Shown: in pieces, positions 19,103-28,198 of the stretch
How the letters are laid out: every line of letters starts with the position of its first letter
How positions within the stretch are numbered: position 1 is the first letter of the stretch
Source: Flagellimonas sp. MMG031
GTDB taxonomy: Bacteria > Bacteroidota > Bacteroidia > Flavobacteriales > Flavobacteriaceae
Assembly (NCBI RefSeq): GCF_040112705.1
Contig: NZ_CP157804.1
Location: 3,528,001 to 3,592,000, forward strand
Length of the DNA: 64,000 nucleotides
Direction of reading: 5' to 3'
Made by a program: the position numbers and the translations under genes
Notes under the pieces: generated by a model
What the model was told of the DNA's origin: nothing
Seen by the model: only the letters and a program-made list of their open reading frames with translations
Databases searched by the model: none

Positions 19103-20709
19103 ACTCCTCCCAAGAAAACCTGCTCAGCGGTTACGTTGGGAATCTCTTCCGATGGAATGGTCATCAAATCATCGCTCAACACCACAAAGTCCGCGAATTT
19201 CCCTGGTTCAATGCTTCCTTTTTCATCCTCCTCAAAATTGGAATAGGCCGCCCAAATCGTCATTCCCTTCAAGGTTTCTTCCCTGCTCAAGGCATTTTCC
19301 ATTTGAAAACCACCTTCGGGATATTGCTCCAAATCTTGACGGGCCACCGCTGCGTAAAAGGTTAAAAATGGACTCACTTGTTCCACCGGAAAATCGGTTC
19401 CCAAGGCTACCAGTCCGGCTTTGTCGAGCAAATCCTTAAAGGCGTAGGCTCCTTTAACGCGTTCCTCGCCCAATCTATCCTCAGCCCAATACATATCGCT
19501 GGTAGCGTGGGTAGGTTGCACGGAGGGTATGATTCCATTTTCAAAATAATCAAAATCGGAGGGCGTAATCACCTGGGCATGTTCCACTTTCCATCTACGG
19601 TCGCTTTTGCCCTCCAAGGCTTTTTTGTAGGCACGAAGCACCACGATATTGGCAGAATCGCCAATGGCATGGGTATTCATCTGGTAATCGGTGGCCGCAA
19701 TGCGCTCTGCCAAGGCTTCAATTTGATCTACCGGGGTGACCATCGCCCCAAAATGTCCCGGTTTATCGGAATATGGCGCTCTCAAGGCCGCTCCCCGTGA
19801 ACCCAAGGCCCCATCGCCATACACTTTTACGGAACGAACATTCAATTCATCGGTTTTAATAATGCCTTTGTTCAGGAAATAATCCAGATTTTCTGGATAG
19901 TTGGATACCATGGCGTACACCCGAATCGACAATTCATCGGCTTGCTGTAAACTATCGATAAGCTCGATGATATCCCGGGGCAAACCTGCATCGTTTACGG
20001 TGGTCAGTCCGTAGTCCAACGATATTTTCTCAGCATCTTTTAGTGCCTGTATTTTTTGTTCCAAGCTGGCTTCGGGAATCACCCTATCCACCAAAGCCAT
20101 GGGGTTATCCACCAATACACCAGTAATCAGACCATTTTCTTTTACAATTTCCCCGCCTTCGGTTTGGGTCTCGGTCGTAATCCCAGCCATATCCAATGCT
20201 TTTTGATTGACCAAATAGGCATGACCATCAACACGCTCCAGCGCTACGGGAGTGTCCGGGAACAATTCATCCAACTTATCCTTGGTCGGGAATTCTTTCA
20301 CTTCCCAATCGTTTTGGTCCCAACCCCTACCTCGGATAAAATTTGAAGGCCGTTCTTTTTGAAATGCCACAACCCGTTCCACAACTTCGTCAAAGCTTTG
20401 CGTACCCACCAAATCCACTACTTGTTGGTTTTGTCCCAATCCATAAAAATGGCAATGGGCATCAATAAGGCCTGGAACTATGGTCTTGCCTTCGGCGTCC
20501 AATTGTTCGGCAGCATCATATTTTTGTGTAATTTCTTCGGAATCACCTACAGCAACAAACTTTCCATCCTTGACGGCAAAGCTGTTTATTTTAGAAAAAT
20601 TGGCATCTACGGTGTAGATATTTGCGTTGGTGACAATCAGGTCCACCTCTTCTTTGGTCTTACATGAAAAGAGTAGAGGAATAACAAACAGCAGTGTAAA
20701 TTTTTTCAT
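19090..20709 (-). CDS. Amidohydrolase family lipoprotein (YtcJ-like)
   Basis: Predicted metal-dependent hydrolase of 539 aa in the YtcJ-like branch of the amidohydrolase superfamily. Signal segment with lipobox LLFSC (Cys16) predicts a lipid-anchored envelope enzyme. Metal ligands are visible in GLIDAHCHFYGLG (HxH), the later His in VEHAQVI and NTHAIGD, and the Asp in ALGTDFPVE. The substrate is unknown; family members act on amides such as formamides or N-substituted amino acids. The start overlaps the stop of the upstream gene as ATGA, which implies translational coupling. Confidence 0.88.
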   Translation of the reverse strand: MKKFTLLFVIPLLFSCKTKEEVDLIVTNANIYTVDANFSKINSFAVKDGKFVAVGDSEEITQKYDAAEQLDAEGKTIVPGLIDAHCHFYGLGQNQQVVDLVGTQSFDEVVERVVAFQKERPSNFIRGRGWDQNDWEVKEFPTKDKLDELFPDTPVALERVDGHAYLVNQKALDMAGITTETQTEGGEIVKENGLITGVLVDNPMALVDRVIPEASLEQKIQALKDAEKISLDYGLTTVNDAGLPRDIIELIDSLQQADELSIRVYAMVSNYPENLDYFLNKGIIKTDELNVRSVKVYGDGALGSRGAALRAPYSDKPGHFGAMVTPVDQIEALAERIAATDYQMNTHAIGDSANIVVLRAYKKALEGKSDRRWKVEHAQVITPSDFDYFENGIIPSVQPTHATSDMYWAEDRLGEERVKGAYAFKDLLDKAGLVALGTDFPVEQVSPFLTFYAAVARQDLEQYPEGGFQMENALSREETLKGMTIWAAYSNFEEDEKGSIEPGKFADFVVLSDDLMTIPSEEIPNVTAEQVFLGGVQKK

Positions 20710-21302
20710 TGTTCTGGGATTAGTTTTTTACCATCCCATAAAAATACCGTTTCTTTTTCAAATGACTTAAATTCACTTGCCTGTGTCAAATCCAAAAAAC
20801 CTTGTACAACTTTATCTTTTACACCAAACTTTTCATTTGGAAATCGGTATTGATAATAATGTAACTCATCACCTAAGTTCATGGTTGTTAAAGTTGGTAA
20901 CCAATCGATTGACCCGTCAGACATTTCTAGAAAATAGTATGAGGTTAAAGAATCTCCGCAGTTTGAAAAAAGATGGTCTACAAGAATGACTCTTTCAACG
21001 CCATTTATTCCTGGAGATTCGTTTATCCAAACATAAAAATCAGAATAATGCAATTCGGAAATTGGAAAACTGCCTATTTCATTGATAGTGTCCTGCTCTT
21101 TCAAAAGATAAACCGAATGTTCCTCTTTATTGTAAGTTAGGGTTGAATCTGGTAAATACCCATATTTTTCGAAATCATAAGAAGCTACAGAATATGATTC
21201 AGAAGAATAAAAATTAGATCCGTGCTGTGGATGCGGATAAGCTTGTGCATTTAACGATAAAAAAGCGCCCAAAAGAATAATACATGCAACAAATAACCTC
21301 AT
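20706..21302 (-). CDS. Secreted protein of unknown function
   Basis: A 198-aa protein that I do not recognise. The first ~19 residues are a clear signal peptide (LLGAFLSLNAQA), followed by a His/Tyr-rich mature start and mixed beta-type sequence with no lipobox. Its stop codon overlaps the start of the amidohydrolase (4 bp), so the two are probably one operon and may function together. Lower GC and more A/T-ending codons than the flanking genes suggest later acquisition. Confidence 0.65.
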   Translation of the reverse strand: MRLFVACIILLGAFLSLNAQAYPHPQHGSNFYSSESYSVASYDFEKYGYLPDSTLTYNKEEHSVYLLKEQDTINEIGSFPISELHYSDFYVWINESPGINGVERVILVDHLFSNCGDSLTSYYFLEMSDGSIDWLPTLTTMNLGDELHYYQYRFPNEKFGVKDKVVQGFLDLTQASEFKSFEKETVFLWDGKKLIPEQ

Positions 21303-21411
21303 GGTTAAAATACTTTAACCTCTAAAATAGGTTATCAAATTGTTTTTATCTTCACCAATTGATCAATGCCCCTTCTGATCTGATGGATGACCTGTTTGAA
21401 TTGACGGATAA

Positions 21412-22500
21412 CTAATTATCCTCAAACTTTGTCATCACAAACTCTACCCGACGGTTCTTTCTTCGGGCTTCGTCGGTTAAGGTAGTGTCCAAAGGTTTAC
21501 TATCTCCGTACCCTTTGGATGTAATCCGATTTTTGTCCAGTCCAAGATCAATCAGATACTGCGCTACGCTACTCGCCCGCTCCCGTGAAAGGATATCATT
21601 GTAGGCATCGGAACCTAAATCATCGGTATGTCCGCTAATGGCGACCTTTAATTCAGGATTTTTCATCAAATATTCATAAATATCCCGAAGGCTTTGCTCC
21701 GCTTTGGGCTGCAAATCGAAACGGTCAAAGTTGAAGTTAACGTGGTCCAGCACATATACCTCGTCTGTTTGGTATTCTGGACCAAGGTAGGTCAATGAGA
21801 TATCGTCTAGATAGTAGTAGGCATAGCCCTCGTTCGGTTGAGATGCATCGGTATTGTCCAAGTAATTGGTCCCGACATTACTTTTGAAATTTCCCAAAAT
21901 CAGATAGCGTTCAAAACCCTTGGCTACCATGTCAAAACTGAGTTCCATCCATTGTTGTTTATCCTGATAGTACCCTGTGACCGGAAACTGTTTGATGGGA
22001 GTGGTTTGGACAGTAGATGCCAAAAGTTCACCTTGGGAAAGTTCGCGTTTGGTATGTACGGAAAGTAATTTTTCAGCAAATACAGCTCCCATATCCATTA
22101 CGGCTCCATCTGATTTTTCCGAAAGACTGATGTACAAGGTGAGTCTGTACCGACTTCCTTTTTGAAGAGTTTCCGTTAGGGGAACCTGGATATATTCCCG
22201 GTAATCTCTCGGCGCGTACAGGTACATTCCAGCGTATCCTGCTCCCTCATAAGGCTCCTGCCTTCCTTTAAAGTTCATGGGAACGCCCAACTTGGTACGA
22301 CTACATTCGTTAAAATAATCTGTGGTTCCCAAGGTTGGGGCGCTCCAATACTCGGCATCCTTGTTAAGATTGCTCATTTTAACGGGACAGGATACATAGT
22401 CCTCAAATCCACCATTCTGCACCAAATTCTGGCCAAACCCCAACGAGAAACTCGTTAAAACAAGGTATAAAAATAGGTTTTGTAATGGTCGTGGTTGCAT
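21412..22500 (-). CDS. OmpA family protein
   Basis: Envelope protein of 362 aa. I chose the ATG at 22500 (MQPRPLQN) because it gives a compact signal peptide ending in LGFGQ; the reading from 22527 adds nine polar residues. The N-terminal ~230 residues (NLVQNGGFEDYVSCP, then a jelly-roll-like region with YYLDDISL) resemble a carbohydrate-binding or adhesive domain. The C-terminal ~110 residues are an OmpA peptidoglycan-binding domain: VNFNFDRFDLQPKAEQSL, ISGHTDDLGSDAYND, LSRERASSVAQYL, GYGDSKPL and RRKNRRVEFV. It probably ties an outer-membrane or surface module to peptidoglycan. Confidence 0.88.
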   Translation of the reverse strand: MQPRPLQNLFLYLVLTSFSLGFGQNLVQNGGFEDYVSCPVKMSNLNKDAEYWSAPTLGTTDYFNECSRTKLGVPMNFKGRQEPYEGAGYAGMYLYAPRDYREYIQVPLTETLQKGSRYRLTLYISLSEKSDGAVMDMGAVFAEKLLSVHTKRELSQGELLASTVQTTPIKQFPVTGYYQDKQQWMELSFDMVAKGFERYLILGNFKSNVGTNYLDNTDASQPNEGYAYYYLDDISLTYLGPEYQTDEVYVLDHVNFNFDRFDLQPKAEQSLRDIYEYLMKNPELKVAISGHTDDLGSDAYNDILSRERASSVAQYLIDLGLDKNRITSKGYGDSKPLDTTLTDEARRKNRRVEFVMTKFEDN

Positions 22501-22602
22501 GGTTTCCGTTTCAATAGGAACGGTCAACTACTGAGCAATCAATAAATTGACCGAAAATAATGAACGGTATTTTTAACAATTTATTGCGTATTTCCCTACA
22601 GG

Positions 22603-24351
22603 TTAGAAATCAAACTTGTAGGACACACCTGCCAAAGCCTGGAACCCTTGTACCCTAAAATTGGCCCAACGCTGATAATTGTTGTTGGCGATATTGGAAG
22701 CCTTCACGAAAATGGAAAGCTGGTCGTTGAATCGATATCCTACGTGTGCATTGGCATCAAAAAATCCATCGAGGGTGACTTGATCGAATTGCAATTGAGA
22801 ATTAAGCGGGTCAATTTGGGACAATAAATCTTCCCTTTCGCCCACATAAAACAAATTGGCCCCCATATACCACTGTTCGCTAATTTGGTAGTCCATAAAA
22901 ACGGAGCCTTTAATAGAAGGCAAGTTCCACGCAGGATTATCCGTTTCGGTGTCATAATCGTAAAATTCCGCATTCACGCCCAAGGAGAAATTACGGTTCA
23001 CATCCACATTGATTTCACCAAAAACACCCAAAGTTTTTACATCATCATAAAACACCTGAAAGGAATTACCGAACGTATAGCTTTTCTCATCGTCCCTTAA
23101 GGTGTTGATTGGGTTGTGAATGAACAATGGTTTCCTGTTCTCTGCCATATACGAGCCTTTGATATTGTATCCCACATTGGAAGTCAACTGGCCCTTCAAT
23201 CCCAAATAGCCCTCGTACTGTCGATCGGTAGGGGTAATATCCAAAGTTGGCGAAACAAAAGGGTTCTCATTTACAAAATCGTGATAGGAATTTTGAGCCA
23301 ACTCCCCTTCAATACCCCCGTAGGCGATCACATTTTCATCCAAGACACAATATGATGCGGTAACCGCTGGGTAGATATAAAAGTTGTTCTCGCTGTTTTC
23401 CATATCCAGTCCGTAGACGATGTTGGCCCCCAAATTCAAGGTAAGGTCATCCCGAAGAACCAACAAACTTGGTGTGACTCCTGCTTGCAGATGGCTATAG
23501 TTTTTCTGTCCTTCATTGGTCGTTTCGGTAATCGAGCCATTTTCAAAACTACCGCCTACATAATCGACCTTTGCTCCGATAGTAAGCAACTCCTGCGTAA
23601 TCGGAAGTTCAAAGGTGGGGTTGATAACAGCCCTGTTCTCCGTAGATTCCGTAGCGTCCCAGAATCGTCTCAACAACACATTTCCACTTTTGAAATAAGA
23701 ATCTTCCATGTTGAAGTGTGCTTTGACCTCCGCATTGAAATAATTTTGCTGCTCGTCCATCGCATTGATCTCATCCTCGGTAAAGAATTCACTCTGGATT
23801 CCATACCAATTGTACAGTTGATGCTCCAAACCGATGTCCGCTCCCCAATCCATGTACCTGTCCTTTTTAGCGTAGGACGCGTTTAACTTGGTATCGTAAA
23901 ATTCCGTATCCAGAGGGGTTGAATCCAAATCGCCACGTGATGAGTTGTGGGTAAGTCCAAAATCCAACAAATCTTCGCCACGATTGAACTCCCTACTGGT
24001 GTAAAAATCCACCAAAGCGTTGTTGTAATTGCCCAAACCTACCGATGCGTATGAATTGTACAAGGTGGGTGGTGGTGTTTTTTCCACTCCCGATGCTTTT
24101 CCTTTCGCCGGGGTAAAGGTGGATGCTACGGGCACGGAGAATATGCTGTAATTGATTTTTTTCTTTTGTAGCACAATGGAATCGTTCAAACTGGGAGACG
24201 ATTTGATCTTAAAGGCATCAGAAACGGTTGGGGAATATGGTTTTACCACCGTTACCGTTTCCGTACCGATATTATCCTCTTCTTGGGCAATACCCACTCC
24301 GCAAAGGCTCAAAACAACTAGTGAAAATATATAATAGGTTCTCTTTTGCAT
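22603..24351 (-). CDS. TonB-receptor-like outer-membrane barrel without plug
   Basis: A 582-aa outer-membrane protein with a signal peptide ending at VGIAQ. The mature N-terminus is a short Pro-rich segment (VTVVKPYSPTVSDAFKIK) and the remainder has strand patterns of a TonB-dependent receptor barrel, with the C-terminal GVSYKFDF. It lacks the usual carboxypeptidase-like and plug domains. It sits 12 bp downstream of the large TPR gene; this pair is recurrent in flavobacteria as far as I know, suggesting a joint envelope role. Transported substrate unknown. Confidence 0.78.
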   Translation of the reverse strand: MQKRTYYIFSLVVLSLCGVGIAQEEDNIGTETVTVVKPYSPTVSDAFKIKSSPSLNDSIVLQKKKINYSIFSVPVASTFTPAKGKASGVEKTPPPTLYNSYASVGLGNYNNALVDFYTSREFNRGEDLLDFGLTHNSSRGDLDSTPLDTEFYDTKLNASYAKKDRYMDWGADIGLEHQLYNWYGIQSEFFTEDEINAMDEQQNYFNAEVKAHFNMEDSYFKSGNVLLRRFWDATESTENRAVINPTFELPITQELLTIGAKVDYVGGSFENGSITETTNEGQKNYSHLQAGVTPSLLVLRDDLTLNLGANIVYGLDMENSENNFYIYPAVTASYCVLDENVIAYGGIEGELAQNSYHDFVNENPFVSPTLDITPTDRQYEGYLGLKGQLTSNVGYNIKGSYMAENRKPLFIHNPINTLRDDEKSYTFGNSFQVFYDDVKTLGVFGEINVDVNRNFSLGVNAEFYDYDTETDNPAWNLPSIKGSVFMDYQISEQWYMGANLFYVGEREDLLSQIDPLNSQLQFDQVTLDGFFDANAHVGYRFNDQLSIFVKASNIANNNYQRWANFRVQGFQALAGVSYKFDF

Positions 24352-24363
24352 GTTGTGTCTCGT

Positions 24364-27300
24364 TTAGTTTTGGTTGGGATCTACGGATGAATTGCTCTCG
24401 GCTTCTTTGGCCTTGATCGTGGCCAGCTCTGTTTCTGCATCCGAAACGATTTCCTCAAACTCGGAAAAATTGGAAATCACGCTTTCCAAAATGTAGGTGG
24501 CCTGGAAAGCATCTCCCAAACGGTAGAAGTTCTTGGCCATGATCACCAACCCTTTACCGGCCCACTCCTTGTAAGCAGCGTAGTCCTTGGCCAATTTTTG
24601 GACGGATTCATTGGATGCCTCAAAATTCTGTTCCTTATTTTTAAAATAGGCATCGTAGTACCACGCTTCGGCTGCTAGCTCTCCCGATGCGATTTGTTTC
24701 ACATCCTGATAAGCTGTTTTGGCCAATTGTTCATTATCCGTGGCTATGGCAGATCGTGCAATCATGACGTGAGCATCACTTTTGATGCGATTGTCTATTT
24801 TGGGAGCATTCAACACCTTTTCGGCATAGGCGATGGTCTGTGCATAATCCTTCTGACCGTAAAAACCTTTCATCAAATTGGACTGTGCAAAGGTTTTGTT
24901 CTCCGAGATATCAGCAGTATTTTCCAATCGTTTCAGGTAGGGAATGGCATTGGTGTAATCTTGTTGTTCCACATAAATTTCACAAACACGGGTCAGGGCC
25001 TGTTCGGTGTACTCTCCATTCCCGCCATCGGCCACGGCCTTGTATTTGGGCAATGCCTTGCTTTTTTCTCCGTTCGCAAAATAGAGTTGTGCCAACGCAA
25101 AATTGGCATTTTGGGCATGCAATCCGTTGGGGAACTCTTTGAGGTAATCCTCATATCCACGAATGGCAGCGGCGGTCTTGCCTTCAATTTGTTTTCGTTC
25201 TGCCGATTCAAAACTGGCGTTGTCCAGCTCCGTATCGGTCACCTCCACAAAATCGAGGTTTCGGGCCCATGCGGCATATTCACTCACCCTTCCCTCATCC
25301 ACATAAACCAATTTGGCCGTAGCCACGGCTTGTTTGGCCTCTTGGGTGTTGGGATATTTTTGCACAACTTCCTTCAACTTATCCAACGCTTGTTGGTTAC
25401 GACTGGAATTGTAGTAGACCAAACCGGAACGCAACAATCCACGGGGCGCGAACTTGCTGCCCGAGTACTCATCAACGATACGGTCGTAGGTTTGCAACCC
25501 TAAACTTTCTTGATTATTGTTAATATAGGAGTTGCCCAGTTCAAACAAGGCATCATCCCGTAAAGAAGAGGTCGGGAACATGGTCAAAAATTCGTTGAGA
25601 CCATCAATTTTGGCAGTATTGTTGCCCAAAAAGCCATCACACAGCGTTTTTTGGAATGCCGCGTAATCCCGTTCCGGACCGTTCATCTTTGATGATGTAT
25701 CGTAAGCCTTTCTGGCCAGTTGGTATTTACTGTTCACAAAATAGCTGTCGCCCAACCGCAGATAACCATCATTTTTACGTTGATCATCAATGGCATTGGA
25801 ACCTACCACATTCTGAAAATAGGAAATGGCATTGTTGTAATCTTTCAATTTGAAATAGGTATACCCCAAATTATAATCCAGTTGCTCATATTCCGAAAGC
25901 GATTTGGCCGCTGGAGCTTTCTGGAACCGCACAAAATCCACCAAAGCTTCCTCAAAACGGTTCAAACGATAGGCTGATTCCGCCTTCCAGTACAGCGCAC
26001 GTACCTCAAAATTAGGATTGGCAGCACTTTTGACAGATTTGTCAAAACGTTCCCAAGCTGCTTCGTAGTCGCCGTCAATAAAAAGCTCCACCCCACGATA
26101 GTAGGCTACCTTTTGATAGGTTTCCTTGCTGGCGTAGTTCTGGTTTTCTTCCAATAACTGCATCGCACCTTCAAAATTCCTGGAGGTGATATACGAATCC
26201 ACCAACAGTTCCTGAATTTCCATTTGGTGCTCATCCTTCGGATAGGTTTCCAAATAAGTGGTCAACACTTGCGGAACGGGTTCGTAGGCATTACCGATTT
26301 CGTAGCTCAAACGGGCGTAGTTCAACCAAGCATCTTTCTGGATTTCGGGGCTGTAGTCCATTTGCGAAGCATTTCGGAACGCATTCAAGGCCTCGGACTT
26401 TTTATCGAGCTTTAAATAGCATTCCGCCAAATGATAATAGGCGTTTTGGGAAACGGCATTGTTTCCACCAATAATTTTGTTGAATTGTTGAATGGCCTTT
26501 TCGTAGTCGCCCAATTTGTAGTGGCTATATCCCAACAAATAATAATCGGTATTGTTCCATTTGCCGCGTTTGCCCCTGTATTCTTCCAAATAGGGAATGG
26601 CTTCTGCGTATTGTTCCAGGTTGAAATAGCTCTCACCAATAATTTTATTGAGTTCAGAAACCTCTTCGCGGTTCGATTTGGGCAATTGCTTTTTGGCCAT
26701 GGCGATGGCTTCCTCAAACTTGCCCAGCTTAAAATTCAGGTCGGCCTGATAGTACGAAAGCTTTTCATTGAGCAACTCCGGGTCCTGAATTTGGTCGAAA
26801 CGTGCGCTTGCCGAATTGTAATCGTCCTGTTCGTAGGCAATATACCCTAAATAATATTTGGCCTGTGAGCCATATTTTTGGGAAGTCGTGACCTTGTTCA
26901 AATAACGCTCGGCCTCCTGCGGACGTTTGGAAGCATAGAGCGCGTAGCCATTGTTGAAGTTAAAGCGGTCGCGCTCCGAGTAGGGCATGGAATTCTCATC
27001 CACCTTTTTGTACCACTTGAGCGCGTAGGGATATTTTCCGGTTTCAAAATAATAGTCGGCCACATCCAAAAAGGCTGAATTCCGCTTGGTGGACGTTGGA
27101 TAGCGCTCCACAAAATCCTCCATCATTTTGTCGGCGCCACGCTGGTTCAACCGAATAGCGGCATTGGCAGCATAGTAGGCACTATTGGCCTCGGTTTCGC
27201 CATCCTTGGTAGTGGCCTTTACCGATTCGAAAATGTTTTGTGCGGCTTGATACTGACCATTGTTGTAGAGGGCCAAGGCATCTTGATACACTTTATTTTC

Positions 27301-27387
27301 GTGGGTGTATATTTTGGTTTCCTGTGCAGAAAGCACAAAAAAAGTTCCCATTAAAATGGGAAACAGTAGGAGGTTTTTTCGATTCAT
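24364..27387 (-). CDS. Large tetratricopeptide-repeat protein (envelope)
   Basis: A 1007-aa exported protein with a signal peptide (ILMGTFFVLSAQ). Almost all of it is tandem TPR-type helical hairpins, for example ALALYNNGQYQAAQNIFE, LLGYSHYKLGDYEKAIQQFN, NLGYTYFKLKDYNNAISYFQ and RLGDSYFVNSKYQLARKAYD. No enzyme motif is present; it is a scaffold for protein contacts, probably periplasmic. The downstream barrel gene begins 12 bp after its stop, so the two form an operon. The last ~15 residues are Ser/Asn/Glu-rich and probably disordered. Confidence 0.85.
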   Translation of the reverse strand: MNRKNLLLFPILMGTFFVLSAQETKIYTHENKVYQDALALYNNGQYQAAQNIFESVKATTKDGETEANSAYYAANAAIRLNQRGADKMMEDFVERYPTSTKRNSAFLDVADYYFETGKYPYALKWYKKVDENSMPYSERDRFNFNNGYALYASKRPQEAERYLNKVTTSQKYGSQAKYYLGYIAYEQDDYNSASARFDQIQDPELLNEKLSYYQADLNFKLGKFEEAIAMAKKQLPKSNREEVSELNKIIGESYFNLEQYAEAIPYLEEYRGKRGKWNNTDYYLLGYSHYKLGDYEKAIQQFNKIIGGNNAVSQNAYYHLAECYLKLDKKSEALNAFRNASQMDYSPEIQKDAWLNYARLSYEIGNAYEPVPQVLTTYLETYPKDEHQMEIQELLVDSYITSRNFEGAMQLLEENQNYASKETYQKVAYYRGVELFIDGDYEAAWERFDKSVKSAANPNFEVRALYWKAESAYRLNRFEEALVDFVRFQKAPAAKSLSEYEQLDYNLGYTYFKLKDYNNAISYFQNVVGSNAIDDQRKNDGYLRLGDSYFVNSKYQLARKAYDTSSKMNGPERDYAAFQKTLCDGFLGNNTAKIDGLNEFLTMFPTSSLRDDALFELGNSYINNNQESLGLQTYDRIVDEYSGSKFAPRGLLRSGLVYYNSSRNQQALDKLKEVVQKYPNTQEAKQAVATAKLVYVDEGRVSEYAAWARNLDFVEVTDTELDNASFESAERKQIEGKTAAAIRGYEDYLKEFPNGLHAQNANFALAQLYFANGEKSKALPKYKAVADGGNGEYTEQALTRVCEIYVEQQDYTNAIPYLKRLENTADISENKTFAQSNLMKGFYGQKDYAQTIAYAEKVLNAPKIDNRIKSDAHVMIARSAIATDNEQLAKTAYQDVKQIASGELAAEAWYYDAYFKNKEQNFEASNESVQKLAKDYAAYKEWAGKGLVIMAKNFYRLGDAFQATYILESVISNFSEFEEIVSDAETELATIKAKEAESNSSVDPNQN

Positions 27388-27454
27388 AGTGTTCTACGCT
27401 CTTCTCGATTGACTGTACTCATAACGTCAAAATTAAGGCCAAAGTATATTTTTA

Positions 27455-27592
27455 ATGTCATTTGACGAAATTTACGATGCGCTGTTGGACGAATCAGGCC
27501 GAATTGGTACTTTTGATTGGTCTGTGAATAAATCTTGCTTCTCACAGCGATTTCAACCTCAACATACTAGGGCCCAACAGGGTCGGAAATAA
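27455..27592 (+). CDS. Possible 45-aa small ORF upstream of lemA
   Basis: An ATG-initiated frame with coding-like codon choice (MSFDEIYDALLDESGRIG...) between the divergent TPR and LemA genes. It stops 52 bp before the chosen lemA start. It resembles no family I know, and could be a genuine small protein, a remnant of a lost gene, or chance. Confidence 0.2.
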   Translation: MSFDEIYDALLDESGRIGTFDWSVNKSCFSQRFQPQHTRAQQGRK

Positions 27593-27644
27593 AATGGGCA
27601 TGCCTTTGGGCGTTGTCCAACTGTTTAACTTTAATTTGGTTGAA

Positions 27645-28190
27645 ATGACATATTTGATTGCCCTCCCCATGCTGATTTTGTTGCTAGGAATTCTACTGTT
27701 CAACAATCTCATCAGCAAAAAAAACAAGGTCGAAGAAGCGTACAGTGGCATTGATGTGATGCTTAAAAAAAGAACGGACCTGATTCCACGCTTGGTCAAT
27801 ACGGTGAAAGGCGCCATGCAGCACGAGCGTGAAACGCTTACCGAACTCACCCAGCTACGGGAAAAACTCTTGAATAAGGATACTTCGCCCAATGACCGGT
27901 TTACGATGGAAAACCAACTAGGAAAGCTTTTGGGAAACATACAGCTACGGGCAGAAGCTTATCCTGAACTCAAAGCCAATCAGAATTTTGCGCTGCTGCA
28001 AAACAGTCTTAACGAAATGGAAGAACAATTATCTGCAGCTAGACGTGCCTACAACGCGGCGGTGAATTCATTTAACAATGGTATGGAGATGTTCCCTTCC
28101 AATATCGTTGCAAAACTGATGGGCTATACCAACAGAACACTTTTCACCATCGAACCAACAGAGGCTAAGGCCCCTGAAGTATCGTTCTAA
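27645..28190 (+). CDS. lemA: LemA family protein
   Basis: Membrane-anchored coiled-coil protein of 181 aa. One N-terminal transmembrane segment (ALPMLILLLGILLFNNLI) is followed by the family core NKVEEAYSGIDVMLKKRTDLIPRLVNTVKGAMQHERE and ends in AAVNSFNNGMEMFPSNIVAKLMGY. An earlier ATG (27594) would add 17 residues; the ATG at 27645 puts the membrane segment at the N-terminus, as in other LemA proteins. LemA function is unsettled. The DUF3137 gene follows after 8 bp, a pairing often seen, so they likely act together. Confidence 0.88.
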   Translation: MTYLIALPMLILLLGILLFNNLISKKNKVEEAYSGIDVMLKKRTDLIPRLVNTVKGAMQHERETLTELTQLREKLLNKDTSPNDRFTMENQLGKLLGNIQLRAEAYPELKANQNFALLQNSLNEMEEQLSAARRAYNAAVNSFNNGMEMFPSNIVAKLMGYTNRTLFTIEPTEAKAPEVSF

Positions 28191-28198
28191 AACAAGGG

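Noticed and set aside
24694..25503. 269-aa plus-strand ORF
   Set aside because: Antisense shadow of the TPR protein gene, which has regular TPR units throughout.
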